The notes under the pieces are model-generated. The model did not search any database. It worked only from the letters and a program-made list of their open reading frames with translations, and was not told the DNA's origin. This document shows, one piece after another, positions 44,390-58,700 of a DNA stretch of 64,000 nt; position 1 is the stretch's first letter, and every line of letters starts with the position of its first letter. This DNA comes from Tethya wilhelma (taxonomy: Eukaryota > Porifera > Demospongiae > Tethyida > Tethyidae). Location: NCBI GenBank assembly GCA_964030475.1, contig CAXIPT010000005.1:4258650-4322649 (forward strand), written 5' to 3'. A program made the position numbers and the translations under genes.

Positions 44390-45990
44390 TGGACAGTAGC
44401 AGTACTGCCGAGATTGGAGAAGCTGGACCTAGCAAATCAAGGTGCGGAAGAAAGCGCTTGCGACAAGAGAAATAGTGGACAAGAAAGAAAAGAAAACTAG
44501 CCAAAGTTAAAGGTGAAAGCTACACTACATATAAAGGAGACAAAAAGTGTAAGCAACAAGTCAAAATTACATGCAAATGCTCCTATAGTCACAAACAAGT
44601 CTGCAAAAAAAAAACCCTGTGATATACAATGTAATTGGTAAACGCCATGTGGAAGGTCTTGTAACCAAAATAACAGATGCATGGTTTCTTAGAATTGCAG
44701 ATGACAAGCATGGCAAGCACACAAGTTGACCACATGCAATCTCAGATGAGAGGAAGCAAAAAAAACAAAGTTCATGAGTATATTAAGTCATTTCCCTGTA
44801 GGAGAAGCCACTATTCTCGTTCGTCAAATTTGAAACGTGAGTATCTTGACGAAGGTCTTAGCATTTCTCGAATGTATCTACTCTATCAGGAAAAGTATGA
44901 ACCACCAAGTGGAGCTGAGGCAGTAGTAAAGAAATGGCTTTACCAAAAAATATTTGATAAAGAGTTCAACTTAAGCCTTGGATATTTACGAAGTGATATG
45001 TGCGAAACATGCGACCTACTCAACACAGCTATATGAGCCTCTACAAATGAGGATGAACGTTTTGAGAAGCAAACTGAATTATCTACTGACCAAGAAATGG
45101 CAAGCCAAGGTTATCAACAATTACGTTCTGATGCTGAAGCAACAAAAACAACATCATGCAGACCACTCACTGATACTTGGTTATCTAAATGATTACACTT
45201 AATAGTCAATGAACTCTTTATAAAGGCAAACATTTCAACACTAACACAAGTGTCTTCATCAGTGCACTCACTTATGCACATTTGACCTCATGCAAAACCT
45301 ACCTGTTCCTACTCTCACCCATGGATCAATATAAATGTTCTATTCACGACAGTTGTAGGTTTTATAACTTTGGTGTCCATGCACACTGCCACCACTGGTG
45401 ATGCAAACATGTGGAATGAATCTGTTGCTAGTAGGGGCGCAGATGAAATTCCTACCTTGACACACTTCCTGCCTCTATCAAAAAGCTGGCAGTGTATTCT
45501 GATAGTTGTTTTGGGCAGAATAAAAATTTCCAGATGATTTGCTTTTGGAGTAAGCAGCTTCTTTCTCGATTTGAACAAATAGATCACAAATACTTAGTTC
45601 GAGGTCATACTTATACCTTCCCAATGATTGTGACTTTATAATGCTCGTATGTTTGTACCAGGAGATCGGGAGAAAATTGTAAGTGAAACTTGCCCAAGGC
45701 ATCCATTTAATGTCATACATATGGATAGATCAAAGTCACGATTTTACTCCACTAACCCAACAGTTTACACATAGAAAGACAGACACTGACAAGAACAAAG
45801 TCTTGATCAGTAAAGCACTCTGCCATGGATGAATTTTGGACAAGGAGAAACACATCTGCATGGTTAAAATGTAAGAGATATTCGTATATACTTAAAAGGA
45901 CGTAAGCAATGATCCTCTTTCTACCACTTGAGAGCAGGCAGTTCTATTTTAATTTAGTATCTACTGAAGACTCTGTAGACTCAGACGAAG
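44390..45990 (+). pseudogene. Degraded transposase-like relic (YSDSCFGQN motif)
   Basis: A patchwork of frames with many stops. Segment 44720-45036 reads HEYIKSFPCRRSHYSRSSN, LKREYLDEGLSISRMYLLYQ, KIFDKEFNLSLGYLRSDMCE, a domain I have seen in transposon-derived animal proteins (FN-EFN ... D-C--CD). Further on, in shifted frames, come LVPTLTHGS-like, VYSDSCFGQNKNFQ (compare YSDNCGGQN) and SYLYLPNDCDFI-like sequence. Class of transposon not determined. It is clearly dead. Confidence 0.55.
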
Positions 45991-46651
45991 ACTAAAGAAA
46001 ATTGTACTTTGTACTAGCCATTGTAATTGTATTGGAAATTAATTGGGGTGAGCCTGAGCGAGACCCACATAGTCTTATAACTGGTCAAATTTCTGTCTGT
46101 ACACGGTGGACACTTTCCATATATTCGAATTAGTTGAATTCGAAGGTGTATGTGTGGTATTGTAATATTTAAATTGATTGCACAATATACTGCTAAGTTG
46201 CACGTGTACGTCTGATACGTCAACGAGATTTTTACTCAAAAGCTTTACAGGTCTGCGATCATGGAAAAATGCCTTGCACGGAACTGTACAGAGAACACAT
46301 AGCAAAAGAAACGGCTGATGGCAAAGAAAGGAGACTTTAAGGTGTAGAAAAAGAGATTTGGCTTATCAACAACAGCAATGCCTGAGAGAGAAAGGCATTG
46401 AAAATCAAAATAATCGGATTGTCAATTAGAAAACTACTTTAGGTTTCATCCAGAAAATTACGAACCCACATTAGACATCTATTCTTCCACCTATATATAT
46501 ACACCACGCACCACATATAAGCGCTCAGGCTAGCCCCAAAGATGCTTTCATCTGTCTAGTATAATACACTGTTAGTAGTAGGTACTGTCAGTTATTATTG
46601 CACATTGCTTTTACAAGAGTAAGACAAATGTTTATGTAAGCATAGTGGTGA
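45991..46651. other. Intergenic, nothing recognised
   Basis: No convincing ORF or repeat. The short minus-strand frames at 46014-46305 look random. Confidence 0.5.
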
Positions 46652-46886
46652 TTAACCCTTGGTGCGCGCATGCGCAGCAAGGGTTACGGTAGTCGTTTTG
46701 TATGTCTATCTGTCTGTCTGACAGATTTTTTCTGCACTCTATATCTCAAGAACGGAAGGCCCAGTCTTCAAAAGCGGCACACCAAGGTAAAATAATCGAT
46801 ATTATCTAAAAAACTTACACGTAGCATTCAACAAAACCTGGTAGTTCCTGAGATCTGAGGCTTTTGAGCCTCTCTGAGCGCTAAGC

Positions 46887-47772
46887 TAGCCTCGTACCCA
46901 GGCCACTCCCAGTTTTTGCACGCAGGAGGGCCTGGCCTGGGAGGTAAAATCATGTGAATGACGTCACGTATTAAAAATTAATATATCAGATACGAACCGT
47001 AAGCGAACCCTAACTTTGAACATACACAAATACTATTTTGTTTTAAATTTCTCCTTCCCTTCCGGTTTCCAGACTTCTACTTCGATTTCAGAACTTCAGA
47101 AACCAGCTCAATGGATTTAGACTCGATTACTTAGCGAAGGCTTGACTGTACTAGTCTGTAGTCTGTACACTTGTTTGGTTGAATTGATAGAAAAAAATCG
47201 CTGTACACGCTATTAGACCCTTCTCTGGTCAGTGGCAAAAACAAAACCTAGCCAGCTCTTTCTCTCCAGATCCAGAAAACACGTGGCATCCACGAGTAGC
47301 TAGTGCCTCGCAGAGGAGGTCCGACATCCGCGGGTTAATTGCAGGTCCTCGACGATCACGTGATATTATTTCCGGGTCTCTGTACTTGCACTTATCTAAG
47401 CTTTTAGCCCTTTCCAAAGGGTTGTCTTGCCCTCTAAGCAACTTATCTAGCGAAGTAACAAGGAAGAGAACAAAACTTAGCTTATTTTCAAGCAGTAGCG
47501 TCTGATTTCAAGACCAGGAAACGTGAATCACGTGATCATTTTAATTTAGAAATGGTCTGCAATTAACCCGCGGATGTCGGACCTCCTCTGAGGGCCTTGT
47601 GTACATGTATCATACCGGTATATATACCATATCTAGATCTGTGGTTAACAGTTATACGGACCGGATCCGGATGTACGTGACGTCATTCACGTGATTTTAC
47701 CTCCCAGGCCCTCCCGTTTTTCTGCGTGTATATAACACAGCAAAAACTGGGAGTGGCCTGGGTACGAGGCTA
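46887..47772. mobile_element. hAT-like foldback element with 8-bp target duplication
   Basis: Ends TAGCCTCGTACCCAGGCCAC and, on the opposite strand from 47772, TAGCCTCGTACCCAGGCCAC. Flanked by CGCTAAGC at 46879-46886 and 47773-47780. Inverted homology continues with CTCCCAGTTTTTGC and GGGAGGTAAAATCA. The paralogous host repeat at about 57165 lacks the insertion, confirming both junctions. A further inverted pair is nested inside (47311-47590). Confidence 0.88.
47311..47590. repeat. Inner inverted-repeat element
   Basis: CAGAGGAGGTCCGACATCCG at 47311 is repeated inverted at 47571-47590, and the homology extends through CGGGTTAATTGCAG and CACGTGAT. About 200 bp lies between the arms. It sits inside the hAT-like element. 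Confidence 0.8.
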
Positions 47773-47856
47773 CGCTAAGCTTCAAGGCCACACCTGCTAA
47801 TCACGCCCATTTCTTAGTGTGCGTTATTTAGAATTGATGAGGATACCCAGTTTCAC

Positions 47857-47941
47857 TAGTCTGGAGTATCCAGACCCTTTACACGCGCGCTAAAAATACT
47901 AGCTTTAGCACGCGTGTAAAGGGTCTGGATACTCCAGACTA
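47857..47941. mobile_element. 85-bp hairpin mini-element with 9-bp duplication
   Basis: A nearly perfect palindrome from TAGTCTGGAGTATCCAGACC to its complement, with a short CTAAAAATACTAG loop. Flanked by CAGTTTCAC at 47848-47856 and 47942-47950. The ends resemble the TAGTCT ends of the hAT-like element at 25216, so it may be a minimal derivative. Confidence 0.85.
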
Positions 47942-48411
47942 CAGTTTCACTTGGCAGAAGGAGTTGAGGGGCAACCGTAGTAACTTACTTTGTAGGTAAA
48001 CTTTAGCAAGCAAAAACACTATACTCTTATTAACCATGCTGTTTTGCATATTATAAGCCCATGTTTTGAATCTAAGGCATGACAGAGCTGATCAGTGATA
48101 GATTGATGAATCACTGAGTCATGTTATGTGAACTTGCCAGCTAGTACAGTGGTAGTACGTATACTCTGACTATATCTTTGCAGTTAATATATAGACAATC
48201 AGATTATTGTTCATGGTATAATATAATGACCAATATCTGTGTAGCCAGTCAGTCTGCGGCCAGTGCCAGCCTCCCGGTCCGCCGGGGCATTATCCACAGT
48301 TATTATAACTGTAGCTAGTATCCTCTGCTGGGCCCACTGTTCAACGTACTACTTAGTAGTTAGATTGTCATGGGTGACAATGTATTGTATTGGTAGGGCA
48401 CCAAGGGTTAA

Positions 48412-49252
48412 GCACCTTGGTGCCTTCATTGTAGACCAGTACCTATATAAAAACAGCTTTGTAACTTAACCTTAATTATCTCAAAAGTACACTTATGTTA
48501 GTTATATCCCATTTTTCCACTCAGCCCTTCAGTTATTAAGATATGAATGTTTCATTACGGCACAAAATTTTGCATGAGCAACTATATAATTACCATATAG
48601 CTAGAAATTTTTGATGAGTAATATTTTCATGTAAAAGTGATTAGTTTGCGATTAGGACCAAGCAGCACAACCCCCNTACTAGATGGATGGAGGCGACAAT
48701 AGAGTAGCTAGGGGTCACAGGGGTGAATGGCAAATTAACAAACTAGTTTCTTGCCCTTAATTTAAATGGGGGCACTCGACCATGCATCAAATGCCCTCCA
48801 CTTACAAGGGTCATGCAACTAATATGTGTGCGTGTGAAAACAAACACACAACTCCTCAAACAGCAGGGATATAGCATGAATGCACAATTACATACATAGT
48901 TTCACATCACACACCAAGCTAGTCATGCGTATGATGGTGCATACCTAAGAAAATAGCATTATAATAAATTATGCACAATTACATCAGATTCTATAGGTAA
49001 CCCCAATATTACTAGGGCTTTAGCAAAGCAGATTATATAAAGAAGCCACCATACCATATCGCTGCAGTCTTTCATAGACAAATCTAGTAATAAAAGTGAA
49101 ACCAACTTGTAGAATAAAGCTTGTAAAAGTAATAGAAAATCACATCATGACTATTTTGATCGATGGTTGATAATACACAGTCACAGACCAAAACGACTTA
49201 CTCACTGAAGAGATTTCTACTACTATTGATAAGCTTAACAACTGGAATTCAC
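48412..49252. other. Intergenic, nothing recognised; two single Ns
   Basis: AT-rich, no long ORF. Single Ns at 48676 and 49253 mark uncertain joins. The piece to the right of 49253 starts abruptly inside a foldback element body. Confidence 0.5.
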
Positions 49253-49253
49253 N

Positions 49254-49985
49254 CTGACTTACTTGAAAACGATTTCCAGAGAACCAGAATGTGTTGAGCC
49301 AACTTTGACAGCACAAAGTAAGTTCTTTTCATGGGTACTACATTCCTTGATACTCGTTTTGATCATAAACATGCCTAAACAAAAACTGGAAAGCTTTGAA
49401 ACTTAGTGTATAAATTCACGTACTACAATGCAGCCTTCTTTGAGAGTTCAAAGGTCATCATTATCTATCCACGTGGCATTATTATATGCGCATGCGCATT
49501 AGCCTCTCCAGCAGAATGCAGTGCATGTAGCTGCCACTCAAGCTTTTTGTAGGGACTAACCAGTCTCTAATAGTCTCCACACTGTAGTGTTGAAAAAAGT
49601 GAATGAACAAGTAGTAAAAATTTCAAAAAAATAAGTAGTGTAGGAATGGGCAGTGCGGTAAAAAGTATTGGAACAAGGCATGTCTCAATTTCGGCACATG
49701 ACTACTTCATTTTTTATACCCAACTTTTGCCTGGCCAGCAGTCCAATTTAAGTTACCTGTCTGTTGTATAGTCAACTACTTGGCCAACTGATTAGTAGGA
49801 ACTGAAATTGAACTGAATTGAATGCAATAATAAGCTGTGGTATTATACTATTGTACAAATCATTGCATTCGCGACACTGAGGATAAATGAAGTAGTCATG
49901 TGCCGAAATTGAGACATGCCTTGTTCCAATACTTTTTACCGCACTGCCCATTCCTACACTACTTATTTTTTGTAAATTTTTACTA
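49254..49985. repeat. Foldback MITE, copy F
   Basis: Body begins mid-element after the N at 49253 (TGACTTACTTGAAAACGATT). Arms at 49605-49715 and 49888-49985 are inverted around a loop of about 170 bp. The loop resembles that of copy H (GGAACTGAAATTG / GGAATTTGCAATAATAAGC context). Lies just 3' of the ankyrin exon at 50010. Confidence 0.82.
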
Positions 49986-50009
49986 CTTGTGATATTATTA
50001 ATGACTCAC

Positions 50010-51423
50010 TTCATTTCTTGCATTTACATCAGCACCATTCTCTAGCAGTAACTCCACAACATCAGTTCTTCCCATGGAGCTTGCTAACATCAGTAGTGTC
50101 CTGCCATCCTGTATGTGAAGTAATCATTGCATCAAATTGAGAGAGCTTGTCAATGATTGACTAGCCATTACCACAAGCTCAGAACTCAGAGTATTATCAA
50201 GGTTGTGATCTCACCTTATCTCTTCCATCAACTGGAAACCCATGGTCCAGTAGGACTTGGACAGTATCCACACTCCAACAATATTCAGAAACTTCTTTCA
50301 TTCGTAATTTCTTTAAGAGTCTCTCCACCTCCTCAGCATCTCCTTCCATGATCTTTTCTTCAAGTAGACACATCTATGATGAGCAAACAAACAATTTTAA
50401 CAGATAATTATCACAATAACCCACACTGCCACACCAGTCATAAATAACAACAAAGGTATAGTGACACATTCATACAAGCTATAGGATAATGATTACCTTA
50501 ACATCAAAATACACAACTTCTCCTTTTATTTTGATTTCACGGATGAATTTCGTTATAAGGAAGTCTACAGGTCTAACAAGGAACCCATCATCATCTTTTA
50601 CATACTGTTCTTTTTGTTCCTTAATAGTCTTTCTAATAATGTCAGCCTGATGAGGGGGGACACCCCATGTGATGACTAGAGATCCATCAACAACTCGCAA
50701 GAGAAGACAGGTCACTGATGGTAGGCGAAATACTTTAGCTAGAGACTTCCAAAGTTTATTGACATATTCAAGAGTTTCATTTGTGAAGGGAATTTCTAGT
50801 TTTACTGAAACTTCCTCAAGACAAGCTTCATCTATAGCTACAGCATCTTTGTTCTTAACACTCTCTCTATCCTTACAAAGAGCGATGTAATCTACAAGGC
50901 TAGTTGTTGCATAATAGCCAGCCAGCTGAGTGGTGTACTCGTCAACTAATGGCTCAGTCCTTAAATCATGACTCAAATATTTCTCAGCTACACTCTCTAC
51001 TGGTGAATGGTTGGTGTAGCTCCACAATTTTTTGCTAGAAACAAAGTTAAACATTTTAGAGATAGACGGTGGCAACTGTTCAGCAATTTCAGGAAAAAGA
51101 CTCGACATGAAAGTATGAAACACCTCTATCTTGATAGGAAGTTCTAACAGCATGGTTAACACTTGAGCAACAAGATAAGCAAATGATCCTTTGATTTGAG
51201 CCTCATTCTTCTTTAGGACACCCAACTCTGTTTTACCATAACCTGTGGAATATTAATACAATATGTCATGCATGCAATTATGCCATAGATGTATGTGTAC
51301 AAGACAACATGATATCATTAATTATTATTGATCGTGTGAAATTTGAAGTGTGCTTGCACCTACTTTTTCCTCTCACAACAATCAGCTGTGGTTCCACAGT
51401 GGTTGGAGGAGCTGGACTAACAG
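50010..51423 (-). CDS. Ankyrin-repeat protein with unrecognised 250-aa domain (partial)
   Basis: Four consecutive minus-strand exons in phase: 51423-51364 (SPAPPTTVEPQLIVVRGK), 51242-50497 (248 aa), 50373-50215 (53 aa) and 50108-50010 (33 aa). The last exon is exactly one ankyrin repeat (DGRTLLMLASSMGRTDVVEL, LLENGADVNARN). The one before it reads as a degenerate repeat (VDTVQVLLDHGFPVDGRDK). The large exon is soluble and alpha-helical in composition (KKLWSYTNHSPVESVAEKYL, LVDEYTTQLAGYYATTSLVD), resembling, by memory only, domains in sponge and cnidarian ankyrin or Death-domain proteins. Exon 50010 ends at a GTGAGT donor, so more repeats are expected. None are visible before copy F and the N at 49253, so the 3' end is missing or lost. 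The 5' end is also not found. Confidence 0.65.
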
Positions 51424-51728
51424 CTGTACAAAGTTGTGGGAGAAAAAAGACTACAATCAAATACATATTAGCTGGGTCCATGAGCCTGGACTGCAACCAT
51501 ACAATGGATATTTAAACCATGCACTCACTTCGAAACACACAAACACATTATAGTTGCATGACCATTAAGTGCATGGGGGCCACTCAACGCATGGTCAGGT
51601 GCTGTAAGAGCATGCAGTGATTTTGGCCTCCTGTGTGTAGCTGTGTATTCTACTGTCACATTTACCCAGCCAGTAACTAGTAATTAGGATAATAAAAGAT
51701 TTGGTTGCTAGCAATGGTAAAACAAATG

Positions 51729-51750
51729 CACACACACACACACACACACA

Positions 51751-51804
<54 letters not shown>

Positions 51805-51872
51805 NNNNNNNNNNNNNNNNNNNNNNNNNNNNNNNNNNNNNNNNNNNNNNNNNNNNNNNNNNNNNNNNNNNN

Positions 51873-51953
<81 letters not shown>
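51729..51953. repeat. (CA)n and (TC)n microsatellites around a 68-N gap
   Basis: CA repeat to 51804, Ns 51805-51872, then TC repeat to about 51953. Gap size is probably nominal. PRMT3 5' exons may be in it. Long ORFs across it are artefacts. Confidence 0.95.
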
Positions 51954-51956
<3 letters not shown>

Positions 51957-51980
51957 TCTCCCTCCCTCCCTCTTTACCAG

Positions 51981-53975
<1,995 letters not shown>

Positions 53976-54024
53976 GTTAGAGTAAGACAGTTATAGTCAT
54001 TCACTGAGGGTGATAGTATGTACA

Positions 54025-55150
54025 AGTATAGTAAAAATTTCATAAAAATTAACAGTGTAGGAATGGGCAGTGCAGTAAAAAGTAAGGAAACAAGGCATGC
54101 CGCAATTTCGGCACATGACTACTTCATTTTCATTTTTGATTCCTCATACATCCTGTCCATGAAAATAAATATTGATATGCTTCAAACAATGTTGTACATG
54201 CCTGGATAAAATAATGGTTTGAATTCATAGATCATGCATGCCAATCAGTATGCTGCAGAGTGTGCCACCTTATGGTTGGAGTATACTGACAGGGAGTGCC
54301 GATGGATTAATTGAGGTGTGGAACTTCTGTTAGCTAGCTAAGTGGGGCAAAGTATATAAGCAGGCAATCTAGGCAAAGTTGTTTTAGTCAATCCTCAATA
54401 CTCTACTTGAGCATAAAAAATGAAGTAGTCATGTGCCGAAATTGCGGCATGCCTTGTTTCCTTACTTTTTACTGCACTGCCCATTCCTACACTGTTAATT
54501 TTTATGAAATTTTTACTATACTTGTTCATTCACTTTTTTCAACACTAAAGTGAGAAGACTATATCAGGGACTTAGTAAGTCCTTACAAAAAGCTTGAGTA
54601 GCAGTACTATTAGGCTAATGCGCATGCGCATTAAATGCCACGTGGATAGATAACGACCTTTGACCTCTACCTACAAAAGATGGCTGCATCATAGATAGTA
54701 GTGTATAATATCTATGGCTGCATTGAAGTGTATGAATTTATATACTAAGTTTTAAAGCTTTCTAGCTCTTGTTTTAACACATTTGGGCAGAAAGCGAGTG
54801 TAAAAGGCACTAGTCCAGATGAGAAAAAGTTGTTCTGTGTAGTCAAAACAAGCTCAACGTCTTTTGTTTCTCTGGAAATCGCTTTCAAGTAAGTCAGTTA
54901 GTAAGTAAGTAAGTAAGTGAGAACAAAATTGCGTGGGTGTAGCTTCTAACTAGCGCTCGCTACGAGTGCTTATGAAAGCTTCTGTGAGTTTTAGGCCATG
55001 CAAGCGTTTGTTAATCTGTCTGAGAGAGCTTCTGAGCAAGTTTGAAGGTTTAACTTTGTCTTGCTAGATTTTTATGGTGATAAACATTTTGTATTGTGTC
55101 TATGGGACAGTCGACCCATTCCTACTATACGTACTACCGTACGTATGATA
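54025..55150. repeat. Foldback MITE, copy G
   Basis: Arms at 54027-54130 and 54415-54530, inverted around a 285-bp loop. Body to about 55085, end block CGTACTACCGTACGTATGAT at 55130-55149. Both arms share the variant AAATTGCGGCATGCC (or its complement) and TTTCCTTAC, unlike other copies. In the position where the last PRMT3 exon would be expected. Confidence 0.85.
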
Positions 55151-55756
55151 TACTTATATAGTCACATCAAGTAATCAGGTATTCAGTATTGAATTTTTCT
55201 GGTCCACTTTATGAATGATGCTGGCTATAATAGCTAATATTATGGGCTTAGTGAATTCTGTAGCATCCATTCAAGAAGACAATACTTGGATTTGTGACAA
55301 TTTGATAACATGTGGCATTGTTTACTGAATGGAAAATGATTAGGTAAAACCACCCATGCACTTAACATTATGCAAGTGTTTGCCCACCCTGCACAAACCT
55401 ATATAGTGCCTGTGCAGTAAGAAAGTCGTGGATCAGAAGAGTTTATCAAATTAAAGAAAGTTGCATGGGTTCCCATGCAGACAATTGCTTAATAAATGCT
55501 TATAAAACAATTTGAAAGGAGATCAAACTACAAATGACTGTTTCAACAGAAAAAATATTATTGTGATCAGACTGAGACACACAAAACACACAATGTCACA
55601 AGATTGACACAAATTTAACACAATGAGGCCTGGGATCAAAAAAGAACACCTAAATACACCTAACACAAAAATAACTATATACAGAGTAAAACCGTTATCA
55701 TTGGAGAGGTGTTACAGACTTTCAAAAGTTTTTACATTCATAATAATTAATACTGT

Positions 55757-58700
55757 TTAAGACCTTTTAAACATTACCAGAGGAACCTTTCCAGCAGGCC
55801 TTGTGACAGTACCCTCAATCGTCTTCATCTCTTTATAATTCTGATCTATCTCCATTTTGAAGTTACGGACCATCTATATTATAGAAACATTATCCAGCAA
55901 TAATAGGGTGACTATAATTATTATGCATTTTTTAAAGTATAATACATAGAGGAGTATGCATGGCTCGCTTCCCTCGTTATGCTCCTTGCTTGTGCATGAA
56001 GCTTACTGATGTTTGCTGCTAGATGCATGCAAGCACAGGAATCGGCATAGTAATAACTGGGCATGCAGTGAAAGGTAACCATGCATGCATGTACTGCTCC
56101 TCTCTGCAATTTGGCCAGCTCAGCAAATGTGAAATTTACCTCAGTACGTGATGTCACGGATGACCCTTTTCCAACTTCAGCCATTTTTGCAATCAGCTCG
56201 CAAAGAAACTTGTTATCTGGCTAGCTGTGTTTCGTGTACAGTGACAGAGAAGCAGACTTTTAGAAGCAAAAGTTCTCCCCTCGCTATGCTTTTTTTGTGA
56301 AAGATTGGCTTCTCTTTGATGAATACGGATGCCACTGGTAAGCCTTGTCAGCAATCTCAAAGAAAATCAGCCATACTTGTAGCGTCTGCCATTCTACATT
56401 AGGCTTGGACTATCTAAGCTAGCTCTCTAGGCACACTAATCTTTTCATAGTTTGAATTTTTCACAGTCAAGAGAAAAAGTAGCATTTTAGCTCGAGGTCG
56501 CATCACTTCCAGTGACCTTCCGTTACATACATACACACACACACAGACACACACAAATTTGCTTATAATGATACCTGTGATAGTAATAGCTTCAATTCCA
56601 ACTCAGCAAACCTTCTACCTGAGATCAAAGGATATAGTCCGAATCGTTAAAATAATCAGCGGGTATTTTCTAGTCTCATAAACCAGTCCCTTCCCACTAT
56701 CCCAACTATGCTTATTGCCAAGCACGGGGAGGGCCTGGTTTCTACTGAAATTACATGAGTGAAGTCAAGGGTAGAACCATGCTAGAACAGCAATTTGCAT
56801 ATGTGGGCAGGTCGAGTAAGAAAGCCTATGTGCATGTAGCCCTGCCCACGCAACTCACAGCACAATTCAACATAGATCGATGACAAGCTTGTTCCAAGTG
56901 TATAAACGTAAGTACAGTACAAATTTACTTGTAAATGGCTGTGATTAACCCTCGGCGTGCGCATGCGCGTTGAGGGTTATAGTAGTCGTTTTGTCTGTCT
57001 GTCAGTCCATTTGTTTGTTCACACTATATCTCAAGAACAACAGTTCTACTTGCCAAAATCGACATGCTAATAGTGATTAATCGTGATTATCTAAAAAAAT
57101 TACATGTAGCATTCAATAAAAACCTGTAGTTCCTGAGATCTGAGGCTTTTCCAGCTTCTCTGAGCATTTGGCTTTGAGGCCACACCCCAAATATTTTAGT
57201 CACACCTACAATAGACCACGTGTACTGTGCGTTATTTATAGAAATACAGTTGACTGCCGGATCAGTTCAGCTGGACTGATTCTACTCTGTTTAGTCTATG
57301 CCGTTGGCCAGAACAGGGAACAAGGAGTTGACTTTCATGTAAGGTATTAAATGGAGCTTAGAGTTTATTAGCACTATCTAACTGCTTACACATTCACTTA
57401 GTAGTATAAGCATTGAATGACACAGTTATTAAGCTTGGCCAAGTTTTCCATCTTTTCAGTCTGCATGGCCATCAGTAGGTCTGACAAACATGCCATATAT
57501 AGTTTGAACTATATGCTTCTACAGTGCAGGGTGCAGTATTTATTGATAACACAAGTGGCTTCCTCATTTTCAACACTTGAAATCCGCAGGCGTTACCTAG
57601 TAAGCTTTGTGTGGCTGTTGTAAATGTAGCCTGCACAGGGTAGCCATAGTCATGATAGTTGATTCACAAAACATTATTTGGGTTGGTTCCAGTGAATCAA
57701 CATAAGACTTTTTTTCTTAACAAAAAAGCACCTTTGTAAGAATTAACCTAGTTAATTTTAAACTTAGTTAATGCACAGTCTTAAAATTTGAAGCACATTT
57801 GAAAAGGGGCTGCCATAAAAATTAATGTGACTCTATGCATTTGTGGTGAGACTAAATCTTCAGTCAGTAATTTCGTACTCAAAGTCTTCCGAGTTTTATG
57901 CAGTGGGTGTGATGAATTAAGCCATTGAATTGGATAGCAGTGGCATTAATCATATGCATAACTATAGTTGTTAGAGTGTGCCGAGGGTTGTGCACCATTG
58001 ATGCTTTCATTAGTATCTGTACCTACCTTTGTTCTTGCTGGAGTGCTGGCCTTCCTATGCGGCTGTACATGTAAATACACGAGTAGTCTGTGACAGAGTT
58101 TTCCTGGCCATAGACGGTGCAAAATAAGCCTATACTAAGCTAAAACAAGCTACATTCAAAGTCTTATAGAACACAAGTGCTACATTTCTAAACTGTTTGC
58201 AACATTTTTTTGCCTGGACTTGTGAGTGCATCCGTAGCGCTAGCTAATTTTGAGTGGTCGATTAAACCATCAAACAGCTTTCTGCCCATGTGCACTTTTT
58301 GTGACGTACTACATGTAACTCATGTGCATGATTTTGGAGACTATAGGTCCTCCCTGCGCTTAGCAATAAGTGCTAGGCATAGCAGGGAGGGCCTGGTTTA
58401 GGAGGCTGGGTATATTTTCCATAAAAATCATCAAAGTCAAAAGGCCTGTTTACCTCCTACTCTACTACTCTACTGTAAACTTGACAGAGAGGGAGGGACT
58501 ATATCTTACGTACGGTAGTACGTATTGTAGGAATGGGTCAATTAACTGTCCCATAGACACAATACAAAATGTTGGCCACTATATAAAAATCTAGAGTCAA
58601 ACAAAATTAAGCCTTCAAAGTTGCTCAGAGGCTCTCACTGACAGATTACCAACTGCAACTAGTGGGAAGACACAATAGTGCCATTTTTGTTCTCCTAATG

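Larger units (their letters stand above)
46656..48407. mobile_element. piggyBac-like TTAA element, interrupted by other insertions
   Basis: Flanked by TTAA at 46652-46655 and 48408-48411. Ends CCCTTGGTGCG (left) and CCCTTGGTGCC on the opposite strand (right). CCCT ends with TTAA targets fit piggyBac. A paralogous copy without the insertions lies at 56949-57987 (GTAGTCGTTTTGT, TATATCTCAAGAAC and CTGAGATCTGAGGCTTTT-type words shared). No transposase, so non-autonomous. It carries the hAT-like element 46887-47772 and the small hairpin 47857-47941. Confidence 0.75.
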
